64,000 nt of DNA from Halobacterium sp. CBA1132 (GTDB lineage Archaea; Halobacteriota; Halobacteria; Halobacteriales; Halobacteriaceae), in NCBI RefSeq assembly GCF_001485535.1, contig NZ_BCMZ01000001.1, positions 1,488,001-1,552,000 of the forward strand. Reading direction: 5' to 3'. A model generated the notes under the pieces. It had not been told where the DNA came from. It did not search any database and saw nothing but the letters and a program-made list of their open reading frames with translations. Below, piece by piece: positions 33,567 through 42,921 of this stretch (its first letter is position 1; every line of letters starts with the position of its first letter). The position numbers were made by a program, and so were the translations under genes.

Positions 33567-35036
33567 TCAGGTCAGCCGCGACACTGACTCCCGGACGTCG
33601 TCGACGGTCTGGCGCTGGCGCTCGGTCGCGGCCGCGATGTCGTCGAGCGCCGCCGCGACCTCCGCCGTGCGGTCGTCGACGTCGTCGACCATCTCCGCGA
33701 CCTCCTCGACGCTGGTCGCCTGCTCGTCGGTCGCCTCCGAGACCTCTTGGACGCCGCTGGCGGCCGCCTCGACCGCGTCCGTGATCTCGCGCAGCGTCTC
33801 CATGGCCTCCTCCACGCGCCCGACACCGTCCTCGATCTGGCGGTTCATCTCGTCGAGGCGTTCGACCGCCGCCTCCGTGTCCGACTGCATGTCCCCGACC
33901 AGTTCCTCGACGCGCGTGGACTGCTCGCGGGACTCCTCGGCCAGCGCCTTCACCTCATCGGCGACGACCGCGAAGCCCTCACCGGCCTCGTCGGCGCGCG
34001 CGGCCTCGATTGAGGCGTTCAGCGCGAGCAGGTTCGTCTGCTCGGCGATGTCGTCGATGACCGCCGTGACTTCTTCGACGTCGCCGGCGCGCTCCCGGAG
34101 CTTGTCGACGTCGTCGGCGACGCCGTCGCTGGCGGCTTCGATGTCGGCCATCACGTCGAGCGCGTCGTCGGCCGCCTGCTCGCCGCGACCCGCCAACGCC
34201 GCGGCGTCCTCGCTGGTCTCGCGGACATCCGCCGCGGTCGCCGCCACCTCCTCGATGCTCGCGGAGACGCTCGACACCTCGCGAGCGACGCTCTCCGTGC
34301 GGTCGACCTGCTCGTCGGTGAACGCCTGCATCTCGTCGGCGCGCTCGGCGACGTCCCGCGAGGCGTCGGCCAGCTCAGCCAGCGGCTCTTCGACGTCCTC
34401 CGCGACCGCGTTCGCGAGCTCGGTGCGGCGCTCGACCTCAGACTGGAGGCGCTGGGCGTACGAGTCGATGTACGTGTCCATCGCCACCTGCTGGTCGAAC
34501 GTCAACAGTTTCAGCATCGGCAGGAACCGCTCGACGAGGTCCTCGACGGCTTCGGTGGCGTCGTCGCCGCGGTCCGCAGTCATGTCCTCGACGAGCGCGT
34601 CCAGCAGCCCCTCGTAGTAGCGCGTGTACGCGCCGAGGTACACTTCCGGCCCGAGGTCGAGGAGGTCGTGAATCTTCCCGATGCGGGCGCGCTGCTCGAC
34701 GTACTCCCGGTCGTACTCGCCACGACCGAGTCCGAGCAGGTACTGTGTCTGCGTGCGCTTGAGCTGGTCGACGGTCTTCGTCGAGCGCCCGAAGATGTCG
34801 AGCGTGCGGTCGAACTCCCGGAGGTGGTCGTAGAAGTCCGCCACGAGGTCCTCGGCGACCGACTCGAACAACTCGGACTCGCCCGCCAGCGCCGCCTCGT
34901 CCGCGTCGTCGATGTCCGTGAACTCCTTTCGCCACGCGATTTCCTCGTCGTCCAGTCCGATGCGGTCCGCGAGCGCGTCCCCGTCAACCCCGCCGCGAAC
35001 GTCTTCGGTTACGCGAGGGGATTTATCAGTAGCCAT
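33567..35036 (-). CDS. hemAT: Globin-coupled aerotaxis transducer HemAT
   Basis: Soluble oxygen sensor that signals through CheA to the archaellum. At 489 residues it has exactly the length I recall for Halobacterium HemAT. Residues 1 to about 190 are a sensor globin; [13 protein letters not shown] places His123, the haem-binding proximal His, and Tyr/Leu positions around [10 protein letters not shown] match. Residues from about 210 are the transducer coiled coil, with the conserved hairpin tip [20 protein letters not shown] near 320-340 and Glu/Gln-rich methylation helices. No membrane helix is present. TATA at 35062-35068 is 28-30 bases from ATG 35034-35036, a leaderless promoter. Two antiporter genes follow closely. 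Confidence 0.96.
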   Translation of the reverse strand: MATDKSPRVTEDVRGGVDGDALADRIGLDDEEIAWRKEFTDIDDADEAALAGESELFESVAEDLVADFYDHLREFDRTLDIFGRSTKTVDQLKRTQTQYLLGLGRGEYDREYVEQRARIGKIHDLLDLGPEVYLGAYTRYYEGLLDALVEDMTADRGDDATEAVEDLVERFLPMLKLLTFDQQVAMDTYIDSYAQRLQSEVERRTELANAVAEDVEEPLAELADASRDVAERADEMQAFTDEQVDRTESVAREVSSVSASIEEVAATAADVRETSEDAAALAGRGEQAADDALDVMADIEAASDGVADDVDKLRERAGDVEEVTAVIDDIAEQTNLLALNASIEAARADEAGEGFAVVADEVKALAEESREQSTRVEELVGDMQSDTEAAVERLDEMNRQIEDGVGRVEEAMETLREITDAVEAAASGVQEVSEATDEQATSVEEVAEMVDDVDDRTAEVAAALDDIAAATERQRQTVDDVRESVSRLT

Positions 35037-35061
35037 CGCGGTGGCGTTCCCGGCTCGGTCA

Positions 35062-35068
35062 CTTATAC
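35062..35068 (-). promoter_or_regulatory. TATA box of hemAT
   Basis: GTATAAG on the minus strand, about 30 bases from the hemAT ATG. The spacing fits a leaderless mRNA and no Shine-Dalgarno site is visible. Confidence 0.6.
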
Positions 35069-35100
35069 GTTGGCCGCAATCCCAAGAACTGAGAGCCGGC

Positions 35101-36168
35101 CTACTCCATCCGGTAGCGCAGGACGGCCGCGACGCCGCCGAGGTTCCGGAGCTGTTCGCCGGGCGCGAACTCGTGGCTGAACACGGTGACGTCGCCGCCC
35201 TGCTGTTCGACCTGCGTGACGAGGTCGTTGACGTCGACGTCCCAGTCGCCCTCGCCTGCGCGCTCCTTGCGCAGGCGCTCGTCCAGAATCAGCAGCGTCT
35301 CGACGGCGCCGAAGTCGACGGCCTTCTCGACCTGCTCGATGCCGTAGGCGGCCTTCCCGTCGGTCGCAATCTGGTCGGTGAGTTCGTCGATGAGTTCGGA
35401 CTCCTCGGCGATGCGCGTCTCCTCTTGGACGTCCTCGACGGCGCCGCGCTTGAGTACCTCGTGGACGCCGCGGCCGCCCACCGCGCTCGTGTCCACGGTC
35501 GTAATCTTGTCCGCGAGACTCCGGTACTCCTCTTGGATGTAGTCGAGCGCGTCCTGCTTCGTGAACCCCGGGCCGGCGAGGATGATGGCGTCAGCGTCGA
35601 GGTGCGAGAGCGCGCTCGCGACATCCTCGAACAGTTCCTCGCGGGAGCGAGCGTACTCGCCTTTCCCCGTGGTCCCCGTGAACGAGCCGTACTCGTCGAT
35701 GCCGTACTGCTGGACGACGTGGATGTAGGCTTCGCCCTCCTCGACGGTGGCGATTGCCACGTCGGGCTGGTCCGTGGCTTCGACGGCCTCGTTCAGCCGC
35801 TCCAGTTGGTCGGGCTTCCAGTGTTTCTCGACCTCGATTTCCTCGCGCTCCTCAACGTTCAGCGTGTGGTGGAGGCCGAGCTGGTCCTCCCGCGAGCAGT
35901 CCGAAATGGTGCCAGCGACTCGCAGGCGGTTCGAGAACTTGTGGAACTCCACGTCCTCGACGTCGATGGTGACGTGCATGTGCTCGCGCTCCCCGCCCGT
36001 GTCCCGCATCTGGTCGTCGTTGCGCTGGATGCGGCGGTGGGTGTCGCCCGCCACGAGGTCCCCGGGTTCGAGGACGTACGCGAGGTGCCAGAGGTCGTCG
36101 AGGCTCTCGGGGACGAGCGTGATGCGCTCGCCGCCGCCCTCGACCTGCCGGCGCTCCTTCAGTTGCAT
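35101..36168 (-). CDS. pelA: Pelota (archaeal Dom34), ribosome rescue factor
   Basis: Recognises stalled ribosomes with an empty A site and, with aEF1A and ABCE1, splits them. The 355-residue protein opens [20 protein letters not shown], then [27 protein letters not shown] (about 25-51), the domain A that enters the A site; the central domain has [20 protein letters not shown] near 200-219; the C-terminal eRF1_3 domain has [14 protein letters not shown] and [24 protein letters not shown] at 36166-36168 is the family start; longer frames are Arg-rich shadow. Downstream of rqcH and a DUF4013 protein on the same strand, it suggests a ribosome-rescue operon. Confidence 0.95.
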   Translation of the reverse strand: MQLKERRQVEGGGERITLVPESLDDLWHLAYVLEPGDLVAGDTHRRIQRNDDQMRDTGGEREHMHVTIDVEDVEFHKFSNRLRVAGTISDCSREDQLGLHHTLNVEEREEIEVEKHWKPDQLERLNEAVEATDQPDVAIATVEEGEAYIHVVQQYGIDEYGSFTGTTGKGEYARSREELFEDVASALSHLDADAIILAGPGFTKQDALDYIQEEYRSLADKITTVDTSAVGGRGVHEVLKRGAVEDVQEETRIAEESELIDELTDQIATDGKAAYGIEQVEKAVDFGAVETLLILDERLRKERAGEGDWDVDVNDLVTQVEQQGGDVTVFSHEFAPGEQLRNLGGVAAVLRYRME

Positions 36169-36218
36169 ACCCGGTCCGAGGCGTGGGACGCCCAAGTGTC
36201 CTGCTACTCTCGGGCCGC

Positions 36219-36839
36219 CTACGCGCTCGTCGTCGTCGCCGCGCCCCAGCCGAAGCACGCGGCCGCCAACACCTCGCAGTAGAACGCCAGCAGGTAGCCG
36301 ACGAGGTACTCGCCCAGCCACGCCGCGAACCCGACGCCGACCGCGAGCGCCGCGACGCCGCCCGCCCACCGCGTGAAGTACCGGGCGTCACGGAGCGTGG
36401 GCCCGACGGCGCTCGGGTCGAATCCCGCGCGTAGCGACCGCGAGACAGCAGCGTGCGCCACGCTCGCCGGCGCCGAGTACGCCAGCGGCAACAGGATGCC
36501 GAGCAGGCCGCCGGCCAGCAGTGCAATCGGCACCGCGGAGACGTTCGTCTCCGACGGCAACACGAGCGCCCCGAGGTACAGCGTCGCCGCCGACGGAACC
36601 CCGTACGCGGCGAGCACGACGAGCGTACGGCCGGTGTCAGCGGCAAGCGTCCGCCACCCGCGGAACAACGGCGGTTCCGCGCCCGTCGCCGCCGCCCGCG
36701 TCACGCCCGCGAGGTGGCCGACAACGACGACCAGCGGGAGCGCCGGCAGGACGAGCGCGTGCAGCAAGTGGAGAATCCACCCGCCGAGGAAGCGGTCCTC
36801 GGCGTCACCCGCCAGCGGGTACGCCAGCGCGTCCCGCAT
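36219..36839 (-). CDS. DUF4013-type membrane protein
   Basis: A 206-residue integral membrane protein of unknown function, which I place with DUF4013 by its opening [20 protein letters not shown] and repeat of hydrophobic helices (about 20-42, 65-85, 90-115, 150-180 and 185-205). Such proteins resemble Yip1-like membrane proteins. Its ATG (36837-36839) overlaps the rqcH stop codon by one base, giving tight translational coupling, and pelA follows 50 bases later. Why a membrane protein sits between two ribosome-rescue factors is unclear; it could be a chance neighbour or connect rescue with membrane-bound ribosomes. Confidence 0.8.
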   Translation of the reverse strand: MRDALAYPLAGDAEDRFLGGWILHLLHALVLPALPLVVVVGHLAGVTRAAATGAEPPLFRGWRTLAADTGRTLVVLAAYGVPSAATLYLGALVLPSETNVSAVPIALLAGGLLGILLPLAYSAPASVAHAAVSRSLRAGFDPSAVGPTLRDARYFTRWAGGVAALAVGVGFAAWLGEYLVGYLLAFYCEVLAAACFGWGAATTTSA

Positions 36840-38962
36840 CAGTCCCGGATGCGGCTGCCGCCCGGCGGCATGTACTTCTGAATCTCGTCCGGGCTGGCGA
36901 CCTTCCGGACGAACGACTCGTCGGCGAAGCGCTCGCGGAACTCCCGGTAGATGCGCTTGGCGGCGTCGCCCTGCGCGTACCTCCCCGGCTCTAGTTCGAT
37001 GGTTGCCTCGACATCGTCCGCGATGGCGTCGATGGGGCCGCCGAGCACGCGCGTGTGCGGTTCGCAACTGATGCCGACCGCCCACTCCGCGGGCAGGTCC
37101 CGGAAGTACGTGCGGTCACCGCGAATCGCGAACCCGCCTTTTTCGAGGTACTCGCCGCTCTCGGGCGTCTTCGACACTTGGTCGGGCGTCACCATGTAGG
37201 CGTCACCGGAGCCGCGGCCGTCCTTCCAGACCGAGGAACAACACACCGCGAACTGGGCGGCCTGTCGCTTGCTCGACTCGGGCACCTCGATGTCGTTGGA
37301 GGGTTCGCTCGGCGCGGACGTCTTCAACACCGTGACCGGGCCGCCGTGGGCCTGCGCGTGGAAGAAGCGGTCGTAGCGGTCCATGTACTTCTTCACGAGT
37401 TCCTCGTTCTGGTCGGCGTTCCGGCCGCCGATGACGAGGAAGCCGTCCGACGTGCGGAACCAGCGGAACCGCTCGTACCACTGCTCCTGCTTGCGAATCG
37501 GAATCGACGACCGCGAGAGCCAGTCGATTTCGCGGTCCGCCTCGTCCTCGTCGGGTTCGTCGGGTTCGGCGTCCCACTCCTCGCGGCGCTGTTTGGCGGC
37601 TTCGAGGTCCTCGCGCGTGTTCTCGATTGCCGCGCGGGCGCCCTCCTGCTTCCCCTCGATTCGCTTGGCCTCCTTGTAGTGCTCGTCGGCGTTCTTCTCG
37701 ACGCCCCACGCCGGGTCGACCTCGATGGTGTGGTCGTCCAACCGGATGCGTACGGTTCCCTCGGACTCGTTGATGCCCGCGAACGAATCCGCACCCGGAA
37801 CGTCGCCGGCGGCGTCCTCGAACGTCTGCGCGATTTCCTGCCAGCCGTGGCCCGCGTCCCGTGCGTCCTGCACCGTCGAGAGAATGTCGTCGACGAGGTC
37901 GTAGTTCGCGTACAGCAGTTCGGCCTTCTCGCGCTCGGCATCGGCCTGCTCGGCGAAGTCCTCGATGGCCTGCTCCTGCTGTTTGATGATGTGCTGGTGC
38001 TTCTGAATCTCCTGCTCGAAGTCCGGCTTCGAGACCGCCTCCCCGCTCTCTTCTTCCTCGGTCGTGTCGAGGTTCGTGAAGTAGTCGTCCAAGGCGTCGT
38101 TGAACCGGTCGTACGCCTCGGCGGGCAGGTCGGTGCGCTCTTCGAGCGCCAGCGGTGTCACGTCCACGCGCTGGCCGCGAGCCGCCTTCCCGTCCTCGTC
38201 CTCGCCGTCCCCCGGTTCGAAGTAGACGCGGGGTTCGAGGTCCCCGGACCGAATCGCGTCGAGCAAGCGCTCGCTGGCGTCGTAGAGCGCGCGGAACTCC
38301 TCCTCGTCCGCGTCGTCGATGTCCTTGGTCTTCTCGACGCCCGCCCGCGTGCAGAGTTCCTCGCCGTACAGCCCGCCGAAGTTCAACTGGGTCGCGAGCG
38401 TCCGCACGAGGTCCGTGTCCGACTCGCGCATCTTCGCGACGAATCCCTCGTAGTCCAGTTCGAGCGGGTTGACACGCGCGCTCGGGAAGCCGTACTGCGA
38501 GCCCGGCGCGACCGTCCGCGACTGCAGGCGGACGGTGTCCAGCGAGTCCACGACCTCGCCGTTCTGGTCGACGACCGCGATGTTGCCGTCACCGAACAGC
38601 TCCGCGACGATGGTCGTGTCCTGGTCCTCGCGGCGGAACTCGAACTCCAGAATCCGGTCGAAGCCGTGCTGGCGAACCTCGTGGAAGTCCGCGCCCGACA
38701 GCCGGTTCCGCAGCATCTTCGCGAAGTTCGGCGGGCGCCCCGGCGCGTCCGGGACGTGCTCGGGCGCCGCGGCGTGCGCGCGCTTCGTGTCCCCGACCTC
38801 GATGAGGAGTTCCACGCGCCCGCGGTCGAAGTCCCGCATCTTCAGCCGCAGAAGGTCGTCACCGTAGAGGTAGGCCTTGTCGACTTTCGCCCCCTGATAG
38901 CCGTTGAGTTCCGCAGTGAGGGCGACGAGGTCGACGCTCGTCAGCTCCCGCTTCTGGTCCAT
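36839..38962 (-). CDS. rqcH: RqcH, ribosome-associated quality-control factor (NFACT family)
   Basis: Binds split large ribosomal subunits with trapped nascent chain and adds a C-terminal Ala tail (bacteria) or similar tag. The 707-residue protein starts MDQKRELTSVDLVALTAELN. NFACT-N: AKVDKAYLYGDDLLRLKMRD near 27-46, DFHEVRQHGFDRILEFEF. Long charged coiled coils at about 310-350 and 440-490. NFACT-R near 520-640: FRTSDGFLVIGGRNADQNEE and HAQAHGGPVTVLKTSAPSEP, with CCSSVWKDGRGSGDAY. ATG at 38960-38962 is preferred over a GTG two codons earlier. Coupled to the DUF4013 gene by a one-base overlap. I cannot tell from sequence which tag is added in archaea. Confidence 0.95.
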   Translation of the reverse strand: MDQKRELTSVDLVALTAELNGYQGAKVDKAYLYGDDLLRLKMRDFDRGRVELLIEVGDTKRAHAAAPEHVPDAPGRPPNFAKMLRNRLSGADFHEVRQHGFDRILEFEFRREDQDTTIVAELFGDGNIAVVDQNGEVVDSLDTVRLQSRTVAPGSQYGFPSARVNPLELDYEGFVAKMRESDTDLVRTLATQLNFGGLYGEELCTRAGVEKTKDIDDADEEEFRALYDASERLLDAIRSGDLEPRVYFEPGDGEDEDGKAARGQRVDVTPLALEERTDLPAEAYDRFNDALDDYFTNLDTTEEEESGEAVSKPDFEQEIQKHQHIIKQQEQAIEDFAEQADAEREKAELLYANYDLVDDILSTVQDARDAGHGWQEIAQTFEDAAGDVPGADSFAGINESEGTVRIRLDDHTIEVDPAWGVEKNADEHYKEAKRIEGKQEGARAAIENTREDLEAAKQRREEWDAEPDEPDEDEADREIDWLSRSSIPIRKQEQWYERFRWFRTSDGFLVIGGRNADQNEELVKKYMDRYDRFFHAQAHGGPVTVLKTSAPSEPSNDIEVPESSKRQAAQFAVCCSSVWKDGRGSGDAYMVTPDQVSKTPESGEYLEKGGFAIRGDRTYFRDLPAEWAVGISCEPHTRVLGGPIDAIADDVEATIELEPGRYAQGDAAKRIYREFRERFADESFVRKVASPDEIQKYMPPGGSRIRD

Positions 38963-39062
38963 GCTCACCGTTTTGACGGGGGGAATCCCTCTGCCTTACG
39001 GTCTGGGTGGCGCGGCGAAGCCGGACAACTAGGTGCGAGCGGAAAGCGTAGCGACCCGCGAG

Positions 39063-39091
39063 CCGTGTGCCCGAGTGGAGCGAGGGCACGG
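39063..39091. other. Hairpin in the rqcH upstream intergenic region
   Basis: CCGTG-t-GCCC and GGGCACGG pair around an 11-base loop GAGTGGAGCGA. It lies in the 190-base gap between the ends of the ZIP transporter gene and the rqcH start and belongs to the GAGCGNAGCG-type palindromic words scattered through the window. Confidence 0.4.
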
Positions 39092-39154
39092 TTGAGTGAA
39101 CGGCGACTGGAAGGAGCCGTGAACCGCGTGCCCGAACGAGCCAAAGCCAGCCGG

Positions 39155-39961
39155 CTACGCGAGACTCACGTCCAAATACAGCATCACGACGACGCCGAGC
39201 ATCAGGCCCAGCGTCGCGATGCGCTCGTTCCCCCGAGAGTGCGTCTCCGGGACGATTTCGTCGCTGATGACGAACAGCATCCCGCCCGCCGCGAACCCCA
39301 TCGCGTACGGCAGAACCGCGCTGGAGACGGTGACCGCCCACGCGCCGAGTAAGACCAGCGGAATCTCCACCAGCCCCGCCCGGATTCCCGTGAGCGCGGC
39401 GTACGTCGTGCGGTCGAAGCCCGCGTTCACCGCCGCCACCGAGACGGCCAGCCCTTCCGGGATGTTCTGGATGCCGATGGCGAGCATCAGCGACAACCCC
39501 TCCGCGACGTTCCCGCTGCCGAACCCGACGCCGACCGCCAGTCCCTCGGGCATGTTGTGGATGGTGATGGCGACGATGAACAACAGCAGCGGCGCCAGTT
39601 CCGCCTCCGAAATCGTCTGGTCGCTACGCTTGCGGCCCGTGACGAGCACGTGAACGTGTGGCACCCAGCGGTCCGCGCGATCCAATAACAACACCCCTAG
39701 CGCGATGCCGGCGATAACCTCCAGCAGGCCGTTCCGCCCGCCGAGTTCGATGCCCGGCAGAATGAGGCTCGTGAAACTCGCCGCGAGCATCACGCCCGCC
39801 GCGAACCCCAACGCGCCGTCCAGCGACCGCTGGGAGGGGTCCCGCCAGACCACCACGAGCAGCGCCCCGAGGAGATTCAACCCCGCGATAACAATGCCCG
39901 CGACCAGCGCCTGCATCACCGGGTCGCTGCCAGCGACAGCGAGGAACCACGACTCCAACAT
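39155..39961 (-). CDS. ZIP-family metal transporter
   Basis: Moves divalent metal, probably Zn2+, into the cytoplasm. The 268-residue protein has eight predicted helices; TIHNMPEGLAVGVGFGSG near 138-155 is the helix IV metal site (His, Pro-Glu-Gly) and IGIQNIPEGLAVSV near 165-178 the helix V site, where the first His is replaced by Gln. The charged loop VHVLVTGRKRSDQTISEAEL between helices III and IV is short and has few His. ATG at 39959-39961 is chosen over upstream in-frame sequence with no hydrophobic pattern. It is divergent from surE with 104 bases between. Confidence 0.92.
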   Translation of the reverse strand: MLESWFLAVAGSDPVMQALVAGIVIAGLNLLGALLVVVWRDPSQRSLDGALGFAAGVMLAASFTSLILPGIELGGRNGLLEVIAGIALGVLLLDRADRWVPHVHVLVTGRKRSDQTISEAELAPLLLFIVAITIHNMPEGLAVGVGFGSGNVAEGLSLMLAIGIQNIPEGLAVSVAAVNAGFDRTTYAALTGIRAGLVEIPLVLLGAWAVTVSSAVLPYAMGFAAGGMLFVISDEIVPETHSRGNERIATLGLMLGVVVMLYLDVSLA

Positions 39962-40065
39962 ACGCGAGCAGTCGCGGGCCGCCCGCTTAAACTCGAGGTC
40001 CCGTCGCTGGCCCGCCGTCCACCAGACCGGAACGGATACACCCGGCGAGCGAGTAGCGACGCGCA

Positions 40066-40839
40066 ATGACCGAGTCGCTGTCCGTGCTCCTCACCAACGA
40101 CGACGGCATCGACGCCCCCGGCATCCGCGCGCTCCGCGACCGCCTCGCCGACGACCACGACGTCACCGTCGTCGCGCCCGCCGCCGAACAGTCCGGCACC
40201 GGCCAGACCCGGACGTTCGAGACGCTCGACTACGACGACCGCGAAGACGGCTACGCCGTCCACGGCACCCCCGCCGACTGCGTCGCCGTCGCCGTCGCCG
40301 CCCTCGACTTCACTCCCGACGTCGTCGTCTCCGGCTGCAACGACGGCCCGAACCTCGGCGCGCACATCCTCGCGCGCTCCGGCACCGTCGGCGCCGCCAT
40401 GGAAGCCTCCTTCCTCGGCCTCCCCGCCGTCGCCGTCTCCATGTACGACTGGGAGCTAGACCCCGCCGGCGAGTGGGACCCCACGTACGACCAGTTCCAC
40501 ACCGCCGCCGACACCGTCGCCGACATCCTCCCCGACTTCGTCGCCGGCGACGTCCTCCCGACCGCCGACTACCTCTCCGTGAACGCGCCCGCCACCGAGT
40601 ACGCCGACAACCCCGTCAAACGCATCACCCGCCCGACCGAAGAGTACGAACTCCAAGCGGAGTTCACCGAAACCGGCATCGACGTCGAAGACCGCTTCTG
40701 GCACGAATTCTTCGACCGCAACATCCCCGACCCCGCCGGCACCGACCGCCACGCCTGCGTCGACAACGAAATCAGCGTCACTCCGCTGACTGTCCCCCAC
40801 TCCGTCGCCGACGGCGCCACCACTGGTGGGCTCCTCTGA
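40066..40839 (+). CDS. surE: 5'/3'-nucleotidase SurE
   Basis: Metal-dependent phosphatase acting on nucleoside monophosphates, cytoplasmic. LLTNDDGIDAPGIRALRD at residues 8-25 has the metal-binding Asp pair and the DGxxAPG motif; APAAEQSGTG near 38-47 and GCNDGPNLGAHILARSGTVGAAMEA near 90-114 supply Ser and Asn ligands. Length 257 is normal for haloarchaeal SurE. A stable hairpin (40857-40875) lies just after the stop and could act as terminator. No cluster with pcm or related genes is present here. Confidence 0.95.
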   Translation: MTESLSVLLTNDDGIDAPGIRALRDRLADDHDVTVVAPAAEQSGTGQTRTFETLDYDDREDGYAVHGTPADCVAVAVAALDFTPDVVVSGCNDGPNLGAHILARSGTVGAAMEASFLGLPAVAVSMYDWELDPAGEWDPTYDQFHTAADTVADILPDFVAGDVLPTADYLSVNAPATEYADNPVKRITRPTEEYELQAEFTETGIDVEDRFWHEFFDRNIPDPAGTDRHACVDNEISVTPLTVPHSVADGATTGGLL

Positions 40840-40856
40840 GGGCGCTTTTGCGCTGC

Positions 40857-40875
40857 GGGCGCGCTTCGCGCGCCC
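40857..40875. terminator. Strong hairpin after surE
   Basis: GGGCGCGC-TTC-GCGCGCCC, a perfect 8-base stem with 3-base loop, begins 18 bases after the surE stop. No long T-run follows, so terminator function is a guess; the following bases up to 41172 hold more GCTCG/CGAGC-type palindromic words and no recognisable gene. Confidence 0.4.
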
Positions 40876-41172
40876 TCGGCAAAACCGACACCAAAAGCAC
40901 TCCTCGCTCACTTCGCTAGCGCTCCGTTCGCTCGTCGGCCTCGCGGCGAAGCCGCGAGTGAACCGCGTCGCTCGGGTTCTTCGAACCACTCGCTCGCGGA
41001 CGCTTGTCCTGTTTCAAATTGCGCTCGCCGTCGCGAACGTTCAAGTACGAGAGCGCGACCAACCCGCTGCGTGACCTGAATCCCGCCGCGGGGCGCTCCG
41101 AGCCGAGCAATCGGTACGCTGAGTGCGGCGACCGCCCCGCGAGACGCAGCCGCCTGTAAGCCCCCAATCCGC

Positions 41173-42870
41173 CTACAGTCGCTTGCTGACGTAGGGACCG
41201 TCCTGTCGGTAGCCGAGCTTCTGCTTGTAGTACTGGCGCGCGCCGATTCCGGAGATGACGCTGAGCTTCTCGAAGCCGGCGTCGGCGGCCATCTCCTCGG
41301 CGCGCGTCATCAGGCGCTGGCCGTAGCCCTGATGCTGGTGTTGGCCGTCCGCAGTGTCGTCGCCTGCTCGCGGCGTGCCGCCGCTCGCTGGTTCGGAGTC
41401 GCGTGGCGACTCCCCGACCCCGACCTCGCCGCCGTAGACGTGGAGTTCGCGCAGCAGCGCCGCGTCCTCCAGTTCGTCCCGCACGGTGTCGTTCGGGAAG
41501 CGAAGGCGCGCGAACCCGACGAGGAGGTCCTTCTCGAAGTCCTCGAAGCTGATGAAGTGCTCCGTGCCGCCCGCGACGTCGTAGGTCATCACGTCGAGTT
41601 CGACGTTCTCCGGCTCCTCGTCGTTCATCCCGGCCTCCCGGCAGCGGATGCACTCGCAGGTGTAGCCGTGCTCGTCCATCTTCTCCCACGCGAGCTGGCG
41701 GAGATTCGACTTCCAGACGCCGGCGTCGATGTGGTCAGCGGGAATGTCCCGCTGGACGCGCTGGAGGCGCGTGTACCGCGGAATCATGTCCATGACCTCC
41801 GCGACCAGCTCGGCGGCCTCCTCGTTCTGCAGCGGCTGGAACTCCTCGTTGCGCCACATGTCGTACGTAACGGTGTCGCGGACGACCAGCGTCGGGTAGA
41901 TTTTGAGGTAGTCCGGCTTCCACTTCTCGTCCTCGAACAGTCGCCGGAAATCCTCCAAGCACATTTCCTTGCTCATGCCCGGCTGGCCCGGCATCATGTG
42001 GAAGCCGACCTTGAACGCGGCGTCGCGCAGCCGGCGGTTCGCGTCGACCGACGCCTGCACGCCGTGCCCGCGGTGCATCTCGCGGTTGATGCGCTCGTAG
42101 GTCGTCTGCACGCCCACCTCGACTTTGGTGCCGCCGAGGTCGAGCATTCGGTCGACCTGCTCGGGGTCACACCAGTCGGGCTTCGTCTCGAACGTCGTCC
42201 CGATGTTCCGGATGTCGCCGAACTCGTTGTCCGCGATGACGTCTTCCAGATAGCGGAAGTCGTACTCCTCGGGGTCTTGGGCGAACGATTCGGACTCCGA
42301 GGGGTTGGGTTCCTGCTCGGGGTCGAAGTCGTTCAGCGCTTCGAGCGCGCGCTTCACGAACCACTCCTGGTAGTCGTGGCTGCGCGCGGTCATCGTCCCG
42401 CCCATCAAGATGAGTTCCACCTTGTCGACCGGGTGTCCGATTTCCCGGAGCTGGTGGAGCCGCAGCGTCACCTGCCCGTAGGGGTCGTAGTCGTTCTGGA
42501 CGCCGCGGGCGGCCGCCGGCTCGTGGCCCGTGTACGACTGACTCGACGAGAACTCGCTGGCGGGCCCGCCCGGGCAGTAGAGGCACTTGCCGTGCGGGCA
42601 CATGTGCGGGCTCGTCATGATGGCGACCGGCGTGACGCCGGACGCGGTCCGCACGGGCTTGCGCTGGAGGACGTCTTCGAGGTCGTCGCGACGGTCGTCG
42701 GGCGCGAAGTCCAGTAGCTCGGAGTGCTTGGGCACCTTCGGTGCGGAGTGCTCCGAGCACACCTCTAGTTTCGCGCTCTCGACGTCGTCTCTGCCGACGT
42801 CCCCGTCGAGGATTCGTTCGACGAGCTCCTCGCAAGCGGCCTCGAATGCGGGGTCGGCGTCCGCGCTCAT
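41173..42870 (-). CDS. elp3: Elp3, tRNA U34 carboxymethyl-transfer enzyme (radical SAM + GNAT)
   Basis: Archaeal Elp3 modifies the wobble uridine of tRNA using acetyl-CoA and radical SAM chemistry. The 565-residue protein has SPHMCPHGKCLYCPGGPASE near 87-106 (Cys-x4-Cys-x2-Cys for the 4Fe-4S cluster), GGTMTARSHDYQEWFVKRAL near 156-175, and GVQTTYERINREMHRGHG near 240-257. The C-terminal acetyltransferase has YGQRLMTRAEEMAADAGFEK and ISGIGARQYYKQKLGY. Between the two lies an in-frame palindromic insertion of about 30 residues (GVGESPRDSEPASGGTPRAG). ATG 42868-42870. No Elp1/2 partners exist in archaea, as expected. Confidence 0.95.
   Translation of the reverse strand: MSADADPAFEAACEELVERILDGDVGRDDVESAKLEVCSEHSAPKVPKHSELLDFAPDDRRDDLEDVLQRKPVRTASGVTPVAIMTSPHMCPHGKCLYCPGGPASEFSSSQSYTGHEPAAARGVQNDYDPYGQVTLRLHQLREIGHPVDKVELILMGGTMTARSHDYQEWFVKRALEALNDFDPEQEPNPSESESFAQDPEEYDFRYLEDVIADNEFGDIRNIGTTFETKPDWCDPEQVDRMLDLGGTKVEVGVQTTYERINREMHRGHGVQASVDANRRLRDAAFKVGFHMMPGQPGMSKEMCLEDFRRLFEDEKWKPDYLKIYPTLVVRDTVTYDMWRNEEFQPLQNEEAAELVAEVMDMIPRYTRLQRVQRDIPADHIDAGVWKSNLRQLAWEKMDEHGYTCECIRCREAGMNDEEPENVELDVMTYDVAGGTEHFISFEDFEKDLLVGFARLRFPNDTVRDELEDAALLRELHVYGGEVGVGESPRDSEPASGGTPRAGDDTADGQHQHQGYGQRLMTRAEEMAADAGFEKLSVISGIGARQYYKQKLGYRQDGPYVSKRL
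41370..41413. repeat. In-frame palindromic insertion in elp3
   Basis: GCGGCG/CGCCGC with a 3-base loop (41370-41384) and GGAGTCGC/GCGACTCC with a 3-base loop (41395-41413). They encode part of a Ser/Pro/Gly/Asp-rich linker just before the acetyltransferase motif A, keeping the frame. Confidence 0.7.
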
Positions 42871-42921
42871 TACTCCGTAGAAGCCTCCGCGGGCGAAAAA
42901 GCGTGTCGTTGCGGACCGCAG

